Under the pieces are notes generated by a model. That model worked only from the letters and a program-made list of their open reading frames with translations. It ran no database searches and was not told where the DNA came from. From contig CAUDHE010000010.1 in the NCBI GenBank assembly GCA_958449275.1, forward strand, positions 1 to 37,747: 37,747 nt of DNA. The letters are read 5' to 3'. Within the stretch, counting starts at the first letter, position 1, and each line of letters begins with the position of its first letter. A program made the position numbers and the translations under genes. Origin of the DNA: an uncultured Alistipes sp. GTDB lineage: Bacteria > Bacteroidota > Bacteroidia > Bacteroidales > Rikenellaceae. Positions 7,363-16,051 of the stretch are shown here, in pieces.

Positions 7363-8460
7363 ATGCAGACAATGAAACGCGCGGCGATAACGCTCGAAGA
7401 CGGCAGCCGCTACGAGGGGCGTTCGTTCGGATTCGAGGGCGGAGCGGCAGGCGAGGTGGTTTTCTACACCGCCATGACGGGTTACGTGGAGAGCCTCACC
7501 GATCCTTCGTACAAGGGGCAGATATTGGTGCCGACCTATCCCATGATCGGCAACTACGGCGTGCCGTCGGCCGAGAAAGACGAGTGGGGCGTGGAGAAGT
7601 TCTACGAATCGGACCGCATACATTGCGCGGGACTCGCCGTGTCGTACTATTCCGACGAATACAGCCATTGGAATGGCACGAAAAGCCTCGGACAATGGCT
7701 CTCGGAGCAGCGCGTGCCTGCGGTGTGCGGCATCGACACGCGCGCCCTGACGCAGAAACTGCGCGATTGCGGATCGATGCTCGGACGCATAGAGATAGAG
7801 GGCTGCGACGAGGTGCCGTTTTACGATCCCAACACCGACAACGTGGTAGCGCAGGTATCGACGCACGAACGGATCGTCTACGGCGACGGCCCCTACCGCG
7901 TGGTGGTGGTCGACTGCGGCGTGAAGTACAACATACTCCGCTGCCTGCTGCGTCGCGGCGCGACGGTCATCCGCGTGCCGTGGGATTACGACTTCTCGCG
8001 CGAGGATTACGACGGTCTGTTCCTCTCCAACGGCCCGGGCGACCCGTCGCAGTGCGGCCTGACCGTGGCGCACATAGCCGCGGCATTGAAAGAGGATCGC
8101 CCCATAATGGGCATCTGCCTCGGAAACCAGCTGCTGGCCCGCGCGGCGGGAGCGTCGACATATAAATTGAAGTACGGACACCGCGGACACAACCAGCCCG
8201 TCATGATACCCGACACCGACCGCTGCCACATAACCTCGCAGAACCACGGATTCGCCATCGACGACCGCACGTTGCCAGAGGATTGGCAGACGCTGTTCAC
8301 CAACGTAAACGACGGCACCAACGAAGGCATACGCCATCGCGTCAAACCCTTCTTCTCGACGCAATATCATCCCGAGGCATCGAGCGGCCCTGTCGACACG
8401 GAGTATCTGTTCGACGAATTCATCGAAAACATCAAGGCGTGGAAAGCCTCGAAAAAGTAA
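7363..8460 (+). CDS. carA: Carbamoyl-phosphate synthase small subunit
   Basis: CarA is the glutaminase subunit that releases ammonia from glutamine for CarB, feeding carbamoyl phosphate to arginine and pyrimidine synthesis. The 365-residue product shows an N-terminal CPSase domain (TYPMIGNYGV near 58-67) and a class I amidotransferase domain with LSNGPGDPSQCG (221-232). The nucleophile is C252 in GICLGNQ, and the His/Glu of the triad lie in QYHPEASSGP near 338-340. Starting at M1 (7363) or M4 changes little. carB begins 8 bases after the stop, so the two form an operon. Confidence 0.97.
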   Translation: MQTMKRAAITLEDGSRYEGRSFGFEGGAAGEVVFYTAMTGYVESLTDPSYKGQILVPTYPMIGNYGVPSAEKDEWGVEKFYESDRIHCAGLAVSYYSDEYSHWNGTKSLGQWLSEQRVPAVCGIDTRALTQKLRDCGSMLGRIEIEGCDEVPFYDPNTDNVVAQVSTHERIVYGDGPYRVVVVDCGVKYNILRCLLRRGATVIRVPWDYDFSREDYDGLFLSNGPGDPSQCGLTVAHIAAALKEDRPIMGICLGNQLLARAAGASTYKLKYGHRGHNQPVMIPDTDRCHITSQNHGFAIDDRTLPEDWQTLFTNVNDGTNEGIRHRVKPFFSTQYHPEASSGPVDTEYLFDEFIENIKAWKASKK

Positions 8461-8468
8461 CCCCGACT

Positions 8469-11400
8469 ATGGAAAAAGAGATAAAGAAAGTGTTGCTCCT
8501 CGGATCGGGAGCGCTGAAGATAGGCGAGGCGGGCGAGTTCGATTATTCGGGTTCGCAGGCGCTCAAGGCCATGCACGAGGCGGGCAAATACACCGTGCTC
8601 ATCAATCCCAATATAGCCACGGTGCAGACTTCGGAGGATGCGGCCGACAAAATATACTATCTGCCGGTGACGGAGGAGTTCGTCGAGAAAGTGATCGAGC
8701 AGGAGCGTCCCGACGGCATCTTGCTGTCGTTCGGCGGCCAGACGGCCCTCAATTGCGGCGTGGAGCTGTATCGCAAAGGCGTGCTGGAGAAGTACGGCGT
8801 GCAGGTGCTGGGCACCCCCGTGCAGGCTATAATCGACACCGAGGATCGTAAACTCTTCTCTGAGAAGCTGGCCGAAATAGGCGTGAAGACACCGCGCAGC
8901 ATAGCCTGCTCGACAATGGACGAGGCGGCGGCCGCCGCCCGCGAACTGGGATTTCCGCTAATCATACGCGCCGCCTACACGCTGGGCGGTCTCGGCTCGG
9001 GCTTCTGCAAGAACGACGAGGAGTTGGAGACCATCGTGGCGAGCGCATTCTCATATTCGCCTCAGGTGTTGATCGAGAAGTCGCTCAAAGGGTGGAAAGA
9101 GGTGGAATACGAAGTGGTGCGCGACCGTTACGACAACTGCATCACCGTCTGCAACATGGAGAACTTCGATCCGCTGGGCATACACACGGGCGAGAGTCTG
9201 GTGGTAGCCCCCTCGCAGACGCTCACCAACAGCGAATACCACAAGCTGCGCGCCATAGCCATAAAGATCATACGCCACATAGGCATCGTGGGCGAGTGCA
9301 ACGTGCAATATGCACTCGACCCCGAATCGGAGGATTACTGCGTCATAGAGGTCAACGCGCGTCTGTCGCGATCGAGCGCGCTGGCATCCAAGGCCACGGG
9401 TTATCCGCTGGCGTTCGTGGCGGCGAAGTTGGGTTTGGGCTACGGACTACACGAGATAAAGAACTCGGTGACGAAGGTTACCTCGGCATGTTTCGAGCCC
9501 GCGCTGGACTACGTGGTATGCAAGATCCCGCGCTGGGATCTGAACAAATTCGACGGGGTGTCGAAACTGCTCGGCTCGTCGATGAAGAGCGTGGGCGAAG
9601 TGATGAGCATAGGCCGCACATTCGAGGAGGCGATACAGAAAGGCCTGCGCATGGTAGGACAAGGCAAGCACGGCTTCGTGGGTAACAAACCCGTAAAGGT
9701 CGACATAGACGAAGAGCTGGAACACCCTACCGACAAACGCGTCTACGCCATCGCCGAAGCTTTCGAGAAGGGCTACACCATAGAGGAGATATACGAACGC
9801 ACGCGCATCGACCGTTGGTTCCTGCAACGCCTCCACCGCATACATCTGTTCAAGGAGGTGTTGCGCGCACACGACGGCGACGGCTCGCAACCGCTGCCCG
9901 AGGAGGTGCTGAGCGAAGCCAAGCGGATGGGATTCTCCGATTTCCAGATAGCCGAGCTTACCATGACGCGCTCCGACTTGCCGATGTTCGACCGCATGCT
10001 GCACATACGCGACATGCGCAAAGGAATGGGTATTCTGCCATGCGTGAAGCAGATCGATACGCTGGCGGGCGAGTATCCCGCGCAGACGAACTATCTGTAC
10101 CTCACGTATAACGGCGACAAGAACGATTTGGAGTACGAGCGCGACCACCGCTCGGTGATAGTGCTCGGCTCGGGAGCCTACCGCATAGGCAGCAGCGTGG
10201 AGTTCGACTGGTGCGGTGTCAACACGCTGAAGACGCTCTCGCAGGTGGGGCTGCGCTCGGTGATGATAAACTACAATCCCGAGACGGTATCGACCGACTA
10301 CGACATCTGCGACCGTCTCTATTTCGACGAACTGACGTTCGAACGCGTGATGGACATCATCGAATTAGAATCGCCTTACGGCGTAGTGGTGTCGACCGGA
10401 GGACAGATCCCCAACAATCTGGCCATGCCCCTCCATCGTCAGGGTGTCAACATACTCGGCACCTCGGCCGAATCGATCGACCGCGCCGAGGACCGACAGA
10501 AATTCTCGTCGATGTGCGACGCGCTGGGCATCGACCAGCCGCGCTGGAGGGAACTTACCAGCCTCGACGACATATACGCATTCGTCGACGAGGTGGGGCT
10601 GCCCGTGCTGATCCGCCCGTCGTACGTGCTCTCGGGAGCAGCCATGCACGTGGTGTACGAACGCGAGGAGCTGGACCGCTATCTGAGTGCGGCGGCCGAA
10701 ATCAGCTCCGACCACCCGGTGGTGGTGAGCGAATTCATCGAGCACGCCAAGGAGATCGAAATGGATGCCGTGGCTCAACGGGGTGAGATCAAGGTGTCGG
10801 CCATAAGCGAGCACGTGGAGTTCGCGGGAGTGCATTCGGGCGACGCCACCATAGTCTTCCCCGCGCAGAGGCTCTATCTGGAGACCATACGCCAGATACG
10901 CCGCATAGCCGCCAAGATAGCCCGCGAGCTGAACATATCGGGACCGTTCAACATACAGTTCCTCGGCAAGGACAACCATGTGAAGGTGATAGAGTGCAAC
11001 CTGCGAGCGTCGCGCAGCTTCCCGTTCGTATCGAAAATCATGAAGTTCAACTTCATAACGATGGCTACGCGCGTGATGCTCGGACGCACGGTCGAATCGC
11101 ATCCCAAATCGATGTTCGACATCGACTACGTGGGCGTCAAGTCGTCGCAGTTCTCGTTCGCGCGTCTGCAAAACGCCGATCCCGTGCTGAGTGTCGACAT
11201 GACCTCGACGGGCGAGGTGGCCTGCATCGGCGACAGTTATTACGAGGCTCTGCTAAAGAGCCTGCTGTCGGTAGGTCAGGCCATTCCCGCCAAAAACGTG
11301 CTCATCTCGTCGGGTCCCGCCCGCTCGAAAGTGGAGTTGCTGTCGGCGACGCGCACCCTGCTGCGCCACGGATTCAAGGTTTACGCAACGGCGGGCAGCG

Positions 11401-11690
11401 CCGAATTTCTGGCACAGCACGGCATCACGGTCGACGTACTGGGCTGGCCTGACGAGGAAGGGGCGCCCAACGTGATAGACTACATCCGCGACAAAAAGAT
11501 AGATTTGGTCATAAATATTCCGAAAAACCGCACGAGCCGCGAGTTGGACAACGGCTACAAGATACGCCGCGCAGCCGTCGATTTCAATATCCCGCTGCTG
11601 ACGAACGCTCGCCTGGCATCGGCATTCATCATGGCCGTGTGTCAGGTCGGCAAGGAGGGACTCGCCATCCGCAGTTGGGGATCGTATTGA
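8469..11690 (+). CDS. carB: Carbamoyl-phosphate synthase large subunit
   Basis: CarB makes carbamoyl phosphate from bicarbonate, ammonia and two ATP. The product is 1073 residues, a full-length two-lobed enzyme. Each half has an ATP-grasp synthase: the first opens with KKVLLLGSGALKIGEAGEFDYSG, the second with VIVLGSGAYRIGSSVEFDW near residue 560. The linker between them holds the oligomerisation region, and the C-terminal MGS-like allosteric domain starts near 930 (KNVLISSGPARSK). I chose ATG 8469; the open frame upstream overlaps carA. A strong hairpin follows the stop by 21 bases. Confidence 0.97.
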   Translation: MEKEIKKVLLLGSGALKIGEAGEFDYSGSQALKAMHEAGKYTVLINPNIATVQTSEDAADKIYYLPVTEEFVEKVIEQERPDGILLSFGGQTALNCGVELYRKGVLEKYGVQVLGTPVQAIIDTEDRKLFSEKLAEIGVKTPRSIACSTMDEAAAAARELGFPLIIRAAYTLGGLGSGFCKNDEELETIVASAFSYSPQVLIEKSLKGWKEVEYEVVRDRYDNCITVCNMENFDPLGIHTGESLVVAPSQTLTNSEYHKLRAIAIKIIRHIGIVGECNVQYALDPESEDYCVIEVNARLSRSSALASKATGYPLAFVAAKLGLGYGLHEIKNSVTKVTSACFEPALDYVVCKIPRWDLNKFDGVSKLLGSSMKSVGEVMSIGRTFEEAIQKGLRMVGQGKHGFVGNKPVKVDIDEELEHPTDKRVYAIAEAFEKGYTIEEIYERTRIDRWFLQRLHRIHLFKEVLRAHDGDGSQPLPEEVLSEAKRMGFSDFQIAELTMTRSDLPMFDRMLHIRDMRKGMGILPCVKQIDTLAGEYPAQTNYLYLTYNGDKNDLEYERDHRSVIVLGSGAYRIGSSVEFDWCGVNTLKTLSQVGLRSVMINYNPETVSTDYDICDRLYFDELTFERVMDIIELESPYGVVVSTGGQIPNNLAMPLHRQGVNILGTSAESIDRAEDRQKFSSMCDALGIDQPRWRELTSLDDIYAFVDEVGLPVLIRPSYVLSGAAMHVVYEREELDRYLSAAAEISSDHPVVVSEFIEHAKEIEMDAVAQRGEIKVSAISEHVEFAGVHSGDATIVFPAQRLYLETIRQIRRIAAKIARELNISGPFNIQFLGKDNHVKVIECNLRASRSFPFVSKIMKFNFITMATRVMLGRTVESHPKSMFDIDYVGVKSSQFSFARLQNADPVLSVDMTSTGEVACIGDSYYEALLKSLLSVGQAIPAKNVLISSGPARSKVELLSATRTLLRHGFKVYATAGSAEFLAQHGITVDVLGWPDEEGAPNVIDYIRDKKIDLVINIPKNRTSRELDNGYKIRRAAVDFNIPLLTNARLASAFIMAVCQVGKEGLAIRSWGSY

Positions 11691-11710
11691 CGCAAACGGA
11701 ATATTTTCGC

Positions 11711-11749
11711 ATAAATACCCGCATATTATGCAGATATGCGGGTATTTAT
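11711..11749 (+). terminator. Long A/T-rich hairpin after carB
   Basis: A 16-bp perfect stem, ATAAATACCCGCATAT (11711-11726) with ATATGCGGGTATTTAT (11734-11749), closes a 7-base loop and is followed by TATTACAT rather than a clean T run. It probably ends the carAB transcript. Its arms also carry the TATTTAT and GCATAT words seen in the nearby candidate ARG boxes, so it may double as a protein site. Confidence 0.6.
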
Positions 11750-11770
11750 TATTACATGTTAAATATATAG

Positions 11771-11813
11771 GAATAAATATTTGCATTTCGCGTATTTATA
11801 TGCAATATTTGCA
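11771..11813. promoter_or_regulatory. Candidate ARG boxes ahead of the arg cluster
   Basis: GAATAAATATTTGCATT (11771-11787) resembles an ARG box on one side, and GTATTTATATGCAATATTTG with CA (11792-11813) repeats the same words. Similar sequences lie between argR and carA. No exact TAnnTTTG promoter is found; the 8-mer AATATTTG occurs in both boxes. ArgR binding is inferred. Confidence 0.4.
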
Positions 11814-11856
11814 CTCACTAAAGAATACGTATCATTTTAATTCATTTGAATAAGCA

Positions 11857-12471
11857 ATGAAAATCGATGTGATGGTCGCTTCGAAGGAGCATCTGCGCTA
11901 TGTGACGCAGATCAACGACTCGATCGACGAAGCTGCCAAAAGCCGCGGAACGGGCATCGCCCGCCGTACCGACGAATATATCGCCGACAAAATAAATTCG
12001 GGTAAAGCAATCATAGCCGTCAACCGCGAGGAGTTCGTGGGATTCTGCTACATAGAGTCGTGGGGACACGACGAGTTCGTAGCCAACTCGGGACTCATCG
12101 TGCGCCCGCAGTATCGCGGCATGGGTGTCGCGAAACGAATCAAGCAGGCGGCGTTCGAGCTGTCGCGCAAGCGTTTCCCCAATTCGAAGATCTTCGGTCT
12201 GACCACGGGAGAGGCCGTAATGCGAATAAACACTTCGCTGGGATACGAGCCCGTAACCTTCGCTAAACTCACCGACGACGAGGAGTTCTGGGCGGGATGC
12301 CGCTCGTGTGTCAACTACGACGTATTGCAGCGCACCAACATGACCAAATGTCTGTGTACCGGCATGATATACGATCCCGAAATGGTGGCGAAACGCAAGG
12401 CCGCCGAGCATGAGGCCGAACGAGCCGCCGCGAAGAAAGGTTCGTGGTGGAGTCGGATTTTCGGAAAATAA
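11857..12471 (+). CDS. GNAT acyltransferase, probable N-acylglutamate synthase
   Basis: This 204-residue GNAT protein has the CoA-binding signature QYRGMG followed by VAKRI at 85-95. After the fold ends near 140, a C-terminal extension carries four cysteines, C148, C151, C165 and C167 (CxxC then CxC), that look like a metal site, and a basic tail WWSRIFGK. It heads the argG-argC-argD-argB-argE-argH series, and no classical argA or argJ is in the window, so it most likely supplies the first step, acylation of glutamate. From memory, unchecked, a GNAT protein in the same position in Bacteroides was reported as an N-succinylglutamate synthase. Whether acetyl or succinyl is used here cannot be read from sequence. 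Confidence 0.75.
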   Translation: MKIDVMVASKEHLRYVTQINDSIDEAAKSRGTGIARRTDEYIADKINSGKAIIAVNREEFVGFCYIESWGHDEFVANSGLIVRPQYRGMGVAKRIKQAAFELSRKRFPNSKIFGLTTGEAVMRINTSLGYEPVTFAKLTDDEEFWAGCRSCVNYDVLQRTNMTKCLCTGMIYDPEMVAKRKAAEHEAERAAAKKGSWWSRIFGK

Positions 12472-12478
12472 AAACTTT

Positions 12479-12544
12479 GCGACTCGGCAGAGTCGCGCGG
12501 GCCGCAGCCTCGTTGTCGCTCGGTCGCGTGCTTCGCAGGCTGCG
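12479..12544 (+). repeat. Palindromic repeat copy, right-module type
   Basis: Stem GCGACTC (12479-12485) / GAGTCGC (12490-12496) with loop GGCA is followed by a second stem CGCAGCCT (12503-12510) / AGGCTGCG (12537-12544). Bases 12488-12511 are identical to the reverse complement of 181-204. The copy fills the 117-base gap between the GNAT gene and argG. Confidence 0.7.
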
Positions 12545-12588
12545 TCCGAGGCGATACATGAAATAGAAACATAAAATACGAAAATATC

Positions 12589-13776
12589 ATGAAAAAAGTT
12601 GTTTTGGCGTACAGCGGAGGTCTCGATACCTCGTTTTGCGTGAAGTACCTCAGCAAAGAGCTGGGCTACGAAGTTCATACGGCTCTGGCCGACACGGGCG
12701 GTTTCTCGGCCGAGGAGTTGGTTGCCGTGGAGAAACGCGCCTACGCATTGGGCGCCAAGTCGCACGTGAATCTCGACGTCACGGACGATTACTACTCGAA
12801 GTGCATAAAATACATGGTCTTCGGCAATGTGCTGCGTAATAAGACCTACCCTATCTCGGTAAGTTCGGAGCGCACTTTTCAGGCATTGGCCATCGTCAAC
12901 TACGCCAAGAGCATCGGTGCCGACGCCATAGCGCACGGCTCGACGGGAGCGGGTAACGATCAGGTGCGTTTCGACCTCACGTTCGAGGTATTCGCGCCGC
13001 AGATGGAAATCATAACCCCCACGCGCGACATGAAACTTTCGCGCGAATATGAGATCAACTACCTCAAGGAGAACGGATTCGAAGCCGACTTCACCAAGAT
13101 GCAGTACTCGATAAACAAAGGTGTGTGGGGCACGTCGGTCGGCGGCAAGGAGACCCTTTGCTCGGCGACCAACCTGCCCGACGAAGCCTATCCGTCGCAA
13201 CTCGCCAAGGAGGGCACCGAGTCGCTGACCATAGAGTTCGACAAGGGCGAAGTGGTAGCCGTGAACGGCGAGGCCGTGACGGGCGTGAAAGCTATCAACA
13301 AGCTGGAGGCCATCGGCGCCGCGTGGGCAATCGGTCGCGACACCCATGTAGGCGACACCATCGTGGGCATCAAGGGCCGCGTGGGATTCGAGGCCGCCGC
13401 TCCGATGCTGATTATCAAATCTCACGAACTGCTGGAGAAACACACCCTCACCAAGTGGCAGCAGTACTGGAAAGACCAGTTGGGTACGTGGTACGGCATG
13501 TTCATGCACGAAGCCATGTATTCGGAACCCGTAATGCGCGACATCGAGAAGTTTCTCGACAGCAGCCAGCGCAACGTCACGGGTAAAGTGTTCATCACCC
13601 TGCGCCCCTATACTTTCTCGCTCGTGGGCATCGAGTCGAAACACGATCTGATGAACGCCAAGTTCGCCGAGTACGGCGAGGAGAACAAAGCATGGACGGC
13701 CGACGACGTGAAGGGATTCACCAAGATAATGTCCATGCCGCTGAAGATCTACCACGCGGTAAACGAAGAGGAGTAA
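12589..13776 (+). CDS. argG: Argininosuccinate synthase
   Basis: ArgG joins citrulline and aspartate, using ATP, to argininosuccinate, the seventh step of arginine synthesis. The 395-residue product begins with the N-type ATP pyrophosphatase loop AYSGGLDTS at 7-15. It keeps the AHGSTGAGNDQVRFDLTF block that binds substrate near 115-132. Length is normal for the family. The gene is separated from the upstream GNAT gene by a palindromic repeat and from argC by 16 bases, so argG-argC are surely cotranscribed. Confidence 0.96.
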   Translation: MKKVVLAYSGGLDTSFCVKYLSKELGYEVHTALADTGGFSAEELVAVEKRAYALGAKSHVNLDVTDDYYSKCIKYMVFGNVLRNKTYPISVSSERTFQALAIVNYAKSIGADAIAHGSTGAGNDQVRFDLTFEVFAPQMEIITPTRDMKLSREYEINYLKENGFEADFTKMQYSINKGVWGTSVGGKETLCSATNLPDEAYPSQLAKEGTESLTIEFDKGEVVAVNGEAVTGVKAINKLEAIGAAWAIGRDTHVGDTIVGIKGRVGFEAAAPMLIIKSHELLEKHTLTKWQQYWKDQLGTWYGMFMHEAMYSEPVMRDIEKFLDSSQRNVTGKVFITLRPYTFSLVGIESKHDLMNAKFAEYGEENKAWTADDVKGFTKIMSMPLKIYHAVNEEE

Positions 13777-13792
13777 CCGAAAAAAGAATCGC

Positions 13793-14755
13793 ATGATACG
13801 AATCGGAATAGCGGGAGGCGCGGGATACACGGCAGGCGAACTCATCCGCCTGCTGGTGAACCATCCTCACGCCGAATTGAAATACATACAGAGCGAATCG
13901 CAGAAGGGCAAGCCCATAGGCGCGGTACACACCGATCTGATTTGGTCGCCTCTGATCTTCGGCGACATCGATTTCGCGGATATCGACATACTCTTCATCT
14001 GCATGGGTCACGGTAATTCGGCCAAGTTCCTGGCCGAGAATCCCGTACCCGCGAATGTGAAGATCGTCGACCTGAGCAACGATTTCCGACTGAAAGCCGA
14101 TGCGGGCGAATTCGTCTACGGAGCACCCGAGCTCAACCGCGAGTACATACGCAACTGCCGATGCGTGGCCAACCCGGGCTGCTTCGCCACATCGATCAAT
14201 CTGGCACTGATCCCGTTGGCCGCAGCGGGCATTTTGCCCGAGGAGGTGACGGTTACGGGAATCACGGGATCGACGGGTGCGGGACAGAAACCTACGACCG
14301 ACACCCACTTCAGCAACCGCAGCGCCAATCTGTCGAATTACAAGGTCTTCACCCACCAGCACTTGGGCGAGATAGGCGAGACGATAACCGCGGCGGGGGG
14401 ATCGCCCGCTACCGACATAGCGTTCGTGCCCGTCAGAGGCTGCCACACTCGCGGAATAATCAGCGACGCGGTGATGCGTCTCGACGAGGATGCCGAGCGA
14501 GTGACGGAGATATTCAAAAACTTTTACGCCGACCATCCGTTCGTGTGCGTGAGCGACACGCCCGTATACATGAAGCAGGTGGTGAACACCAACTACTGCT
14601 TCCTTTCTGTGCAGAAGTCGGGCCGCAAACTGCTCGTCACCTCGGTGATAGACAACCTGCTGAAAGGCGCCTCGGGACAGGCGATACAGAACATGAACCT
14701 AATGTTCGGACTCGACGAATGCGAGGGCCTGCGACTGAAGGCGGGATGTTTTTAG
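13793..14755 (+). CDS. argC: N-acyl-gamma-glutamyl-phosphate reductase
   Basis: ArgC reduces N-acylglutamyl phosphate to the semialdehyde with NADPH. The 320-residue product has the dinucleotide loop GIAGGAGYTAGEL at 5-17, DLSNDFRL at 93-100 and the active-site cysteine C130 in VANPGCFATS. The late GCHTRGI segment, typical of ArgC, is also present. The acyl group may be acetyl or succinyl in this phylum. A 146-base gap filled by a palindromic repeat separates it from argD, unlike the tight spacing elsewhere in the cluster. Confidence 0.95.
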   Translation: MIRIGIAGGAGYTAGELIRLLVNHPHAELKYIQSESQKGKPIGAVHTDLIWSPLIFGDIDFADIDILFICMGHGNSAKFLAENPVPANVKIVDLSNDFRLKADAGEFVYGAPELNREYIRNCRCVANPGCFATSINLALIPLAAAGILPEEVTVTGITGSTGAGQKPTTDTHFSNRSANLSNYKVFTHQHLGEIGETITAAGGSPATDIAFVPVRGCHTRGIISDAVMRLDEDAERVTEIFKNFYADHPFVCVSDTPVYMKQVVNTNYCFLSVQKSGRKLLVTSVIDNLLKGASGQAIQNMNLMFGLDECEGLRLKAGCF

Positions 14756-14769
14756 AATACATATAAGAT

Positions 14770-14842
14770 CGACATCGCTCGACGATGTCGGCAGTTCGCC
14801 GCCACCCCGCGCGGTGGACAGCAACTCGCACGAGGCTCGTGC
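14770..14842 (+). repeat. Palindromic repeat copy, left-module type
   Basis: Stem CGACATCG (14770-14777) / CGATGTCG (14783-14790) with a 5-base loop is followed by GCAGTT and a CCACC / GGTGG hairpin (about 14801-14818). A further hairpin with GCACGAG (14828-14834) and CTCGTGC lies just after (to 14842). The first two hairpins recur with the same spacing at 20237-20288, and the second also at 214-244. The copy occupies the argC-argD gap and may influence transcript processing. Confidence 0.7.
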
Positions 14843-14901
14843 ATTCCTCCGTTGTCGGCGAACAGCGGATTTCGCAAAAACGCTAAAATTTCGAAAAAAA
14901 C

Positions 14902-16038
14902 ATGGATCTGTTTCAAGTATATTCCCTGCTCGACATGGAGCCCGTGAAGGCCTGCGGAGCCTATCTGTGGGATAAGAACGGCGAGGAGTACCTCGATTTC
15001 TACGGCGGTCACGCCGTCATCTCCATCGGCCACACCCATCCGCACTACGTGGCGAAGATCACCGAGCAACTGGGCCGTATCGGATTCTATTCCAACGCTG
15101 TGGTAAACAATCTGCAACGCGAGCTGGCCAAGAAACTCGGAGAGTTGTCGGGCTACCCCGACTACGCGCTATTTCTGTGCAACAGCGGCGCCGAGGCCAA
15201 CGAGAACGCACTGAAGCTGGCGTCGTTCACCACGGGCCGAAGTCGTGTACTGGCCATGCGCGGAGCCTTTCACGGCCGTACGAGCATGGCGGTGGCCGTG
15301 ACGGACAACCCCGCCATCCAGGCTCCCGTGAACCGCACCGACAAGGTGACGTTCACCGCCCTGAACGACATCGACGCCATGCGCGCCGAGCTTCGTACGG
15401 GCGAGTATGCGGCGATCATGGTCGAGGGCATACAGGGTGTGAACGGCATCCGCACAGCCTCGGACGAATTTCTGCATGCCGTACGCGAGGAGTGCGACGC
15501 TGCGGGAACGATCATGATTCTCGACGAGGTACAGTCGGGCTACGGACGCAGCGGACGTTTCTTCGCCCACCAATGGTCGGGCGTCAGGGCCGACATAATC
15601 ACCCTCGCCAAGGGCATAGCCAACGGCTTCCCCGTGGGCGCCGTAATGATCTCTCCCGCTATCCCCGCCAAGAAAGGAATGTTGGGCACGACTTTCGGCG
15701 GCAGCCATCTGGCTTGCGCGGCGGCCATCGCCGTGGCCGACGTGGTGAAAGACGAGAATCTGGTGGAGAACGCCCGCGTGGCGGGCGAAAAGATCGTAGC
15801 GGCCATCGAAGGCATAAGCGGCGTGGAGGATATCCGCGGCCGCGGACTTATGATAGGCGTCGATCTGGCAGTTCCGCAGGCCGATTTCCGCAACATACTC
15901 ATGCGCAAACACCATATTATGACGGGATACAGCGGCAAAAACACACTGCGCCTGCTGCCGCCGCTAATCATCGGCGACCGCGAAATCGAACGTTTCGCCG
16001 AGGCGTTCCGCGCCACCGCGACAGAGATGGGAATGTAG
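14902..16038 (+). CDS. argD: Acylornithine aminotransferase
   Basis: ArgD transaminates N-acylglutamate semialdehyde with glutamate to N-acylornithine, using PLP. The 378-residue class III aminotransferase shows FLCNSGAEANENALKLA (91-107), the FHGRT segment near 123-127, D208 in ILDEVQSGYGR and the Schiff-base lysine K237 in TLAKGIANGFPVGA. The DFYGGHAVISIGHTHP start is typical of ArgD. Such enzymes can also act on succinylornithine or in lysine synthesis. argB follows 13 bases later. Confidence 0.95.
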   Translation: MDLFQVYSLLDMEPVKACGAYLWDKNGEEYLDFYGGHAVISIGHTHPHYVAKITEQLGRIGFYSNAVVNNLQRELAKKLGELSGYPDYALFLCNSGAEANENALKLASFTTGRSRVLAMRGAFHGRTSMAVAVTDNPAIQAPVNRTDKVTFTALNDIDAMRAELRTGEYAAIMVEGIQGVNGIRTASDEFLHAVREECDAAGTIMILDEVQSGYGRSGRFFAHQWSGVRADIITLAKGIANGFPVGAVMISPAIPAKKGMLGTTFGGSHLACAAAIAVADVVKDENLVENARVAGEKIVAAIEGISGVEDIRGRGLMIGVDLAVPQADFRNILMRKHHIMTGYSGKNTLRLLPPLIIGDREIERFAEAFRATATEMGM

Positions 16039-16051
16039 CAAAATTTTTCCG

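Noticed and set aside
11842..13845. A 667-codon minus-strand frame opposite GNAT and argG
   Set aside because: The sense frames encode well-known enzymes with intact motifs. The antisense translation has no recognisable domain and crosses a noncoding repeat.
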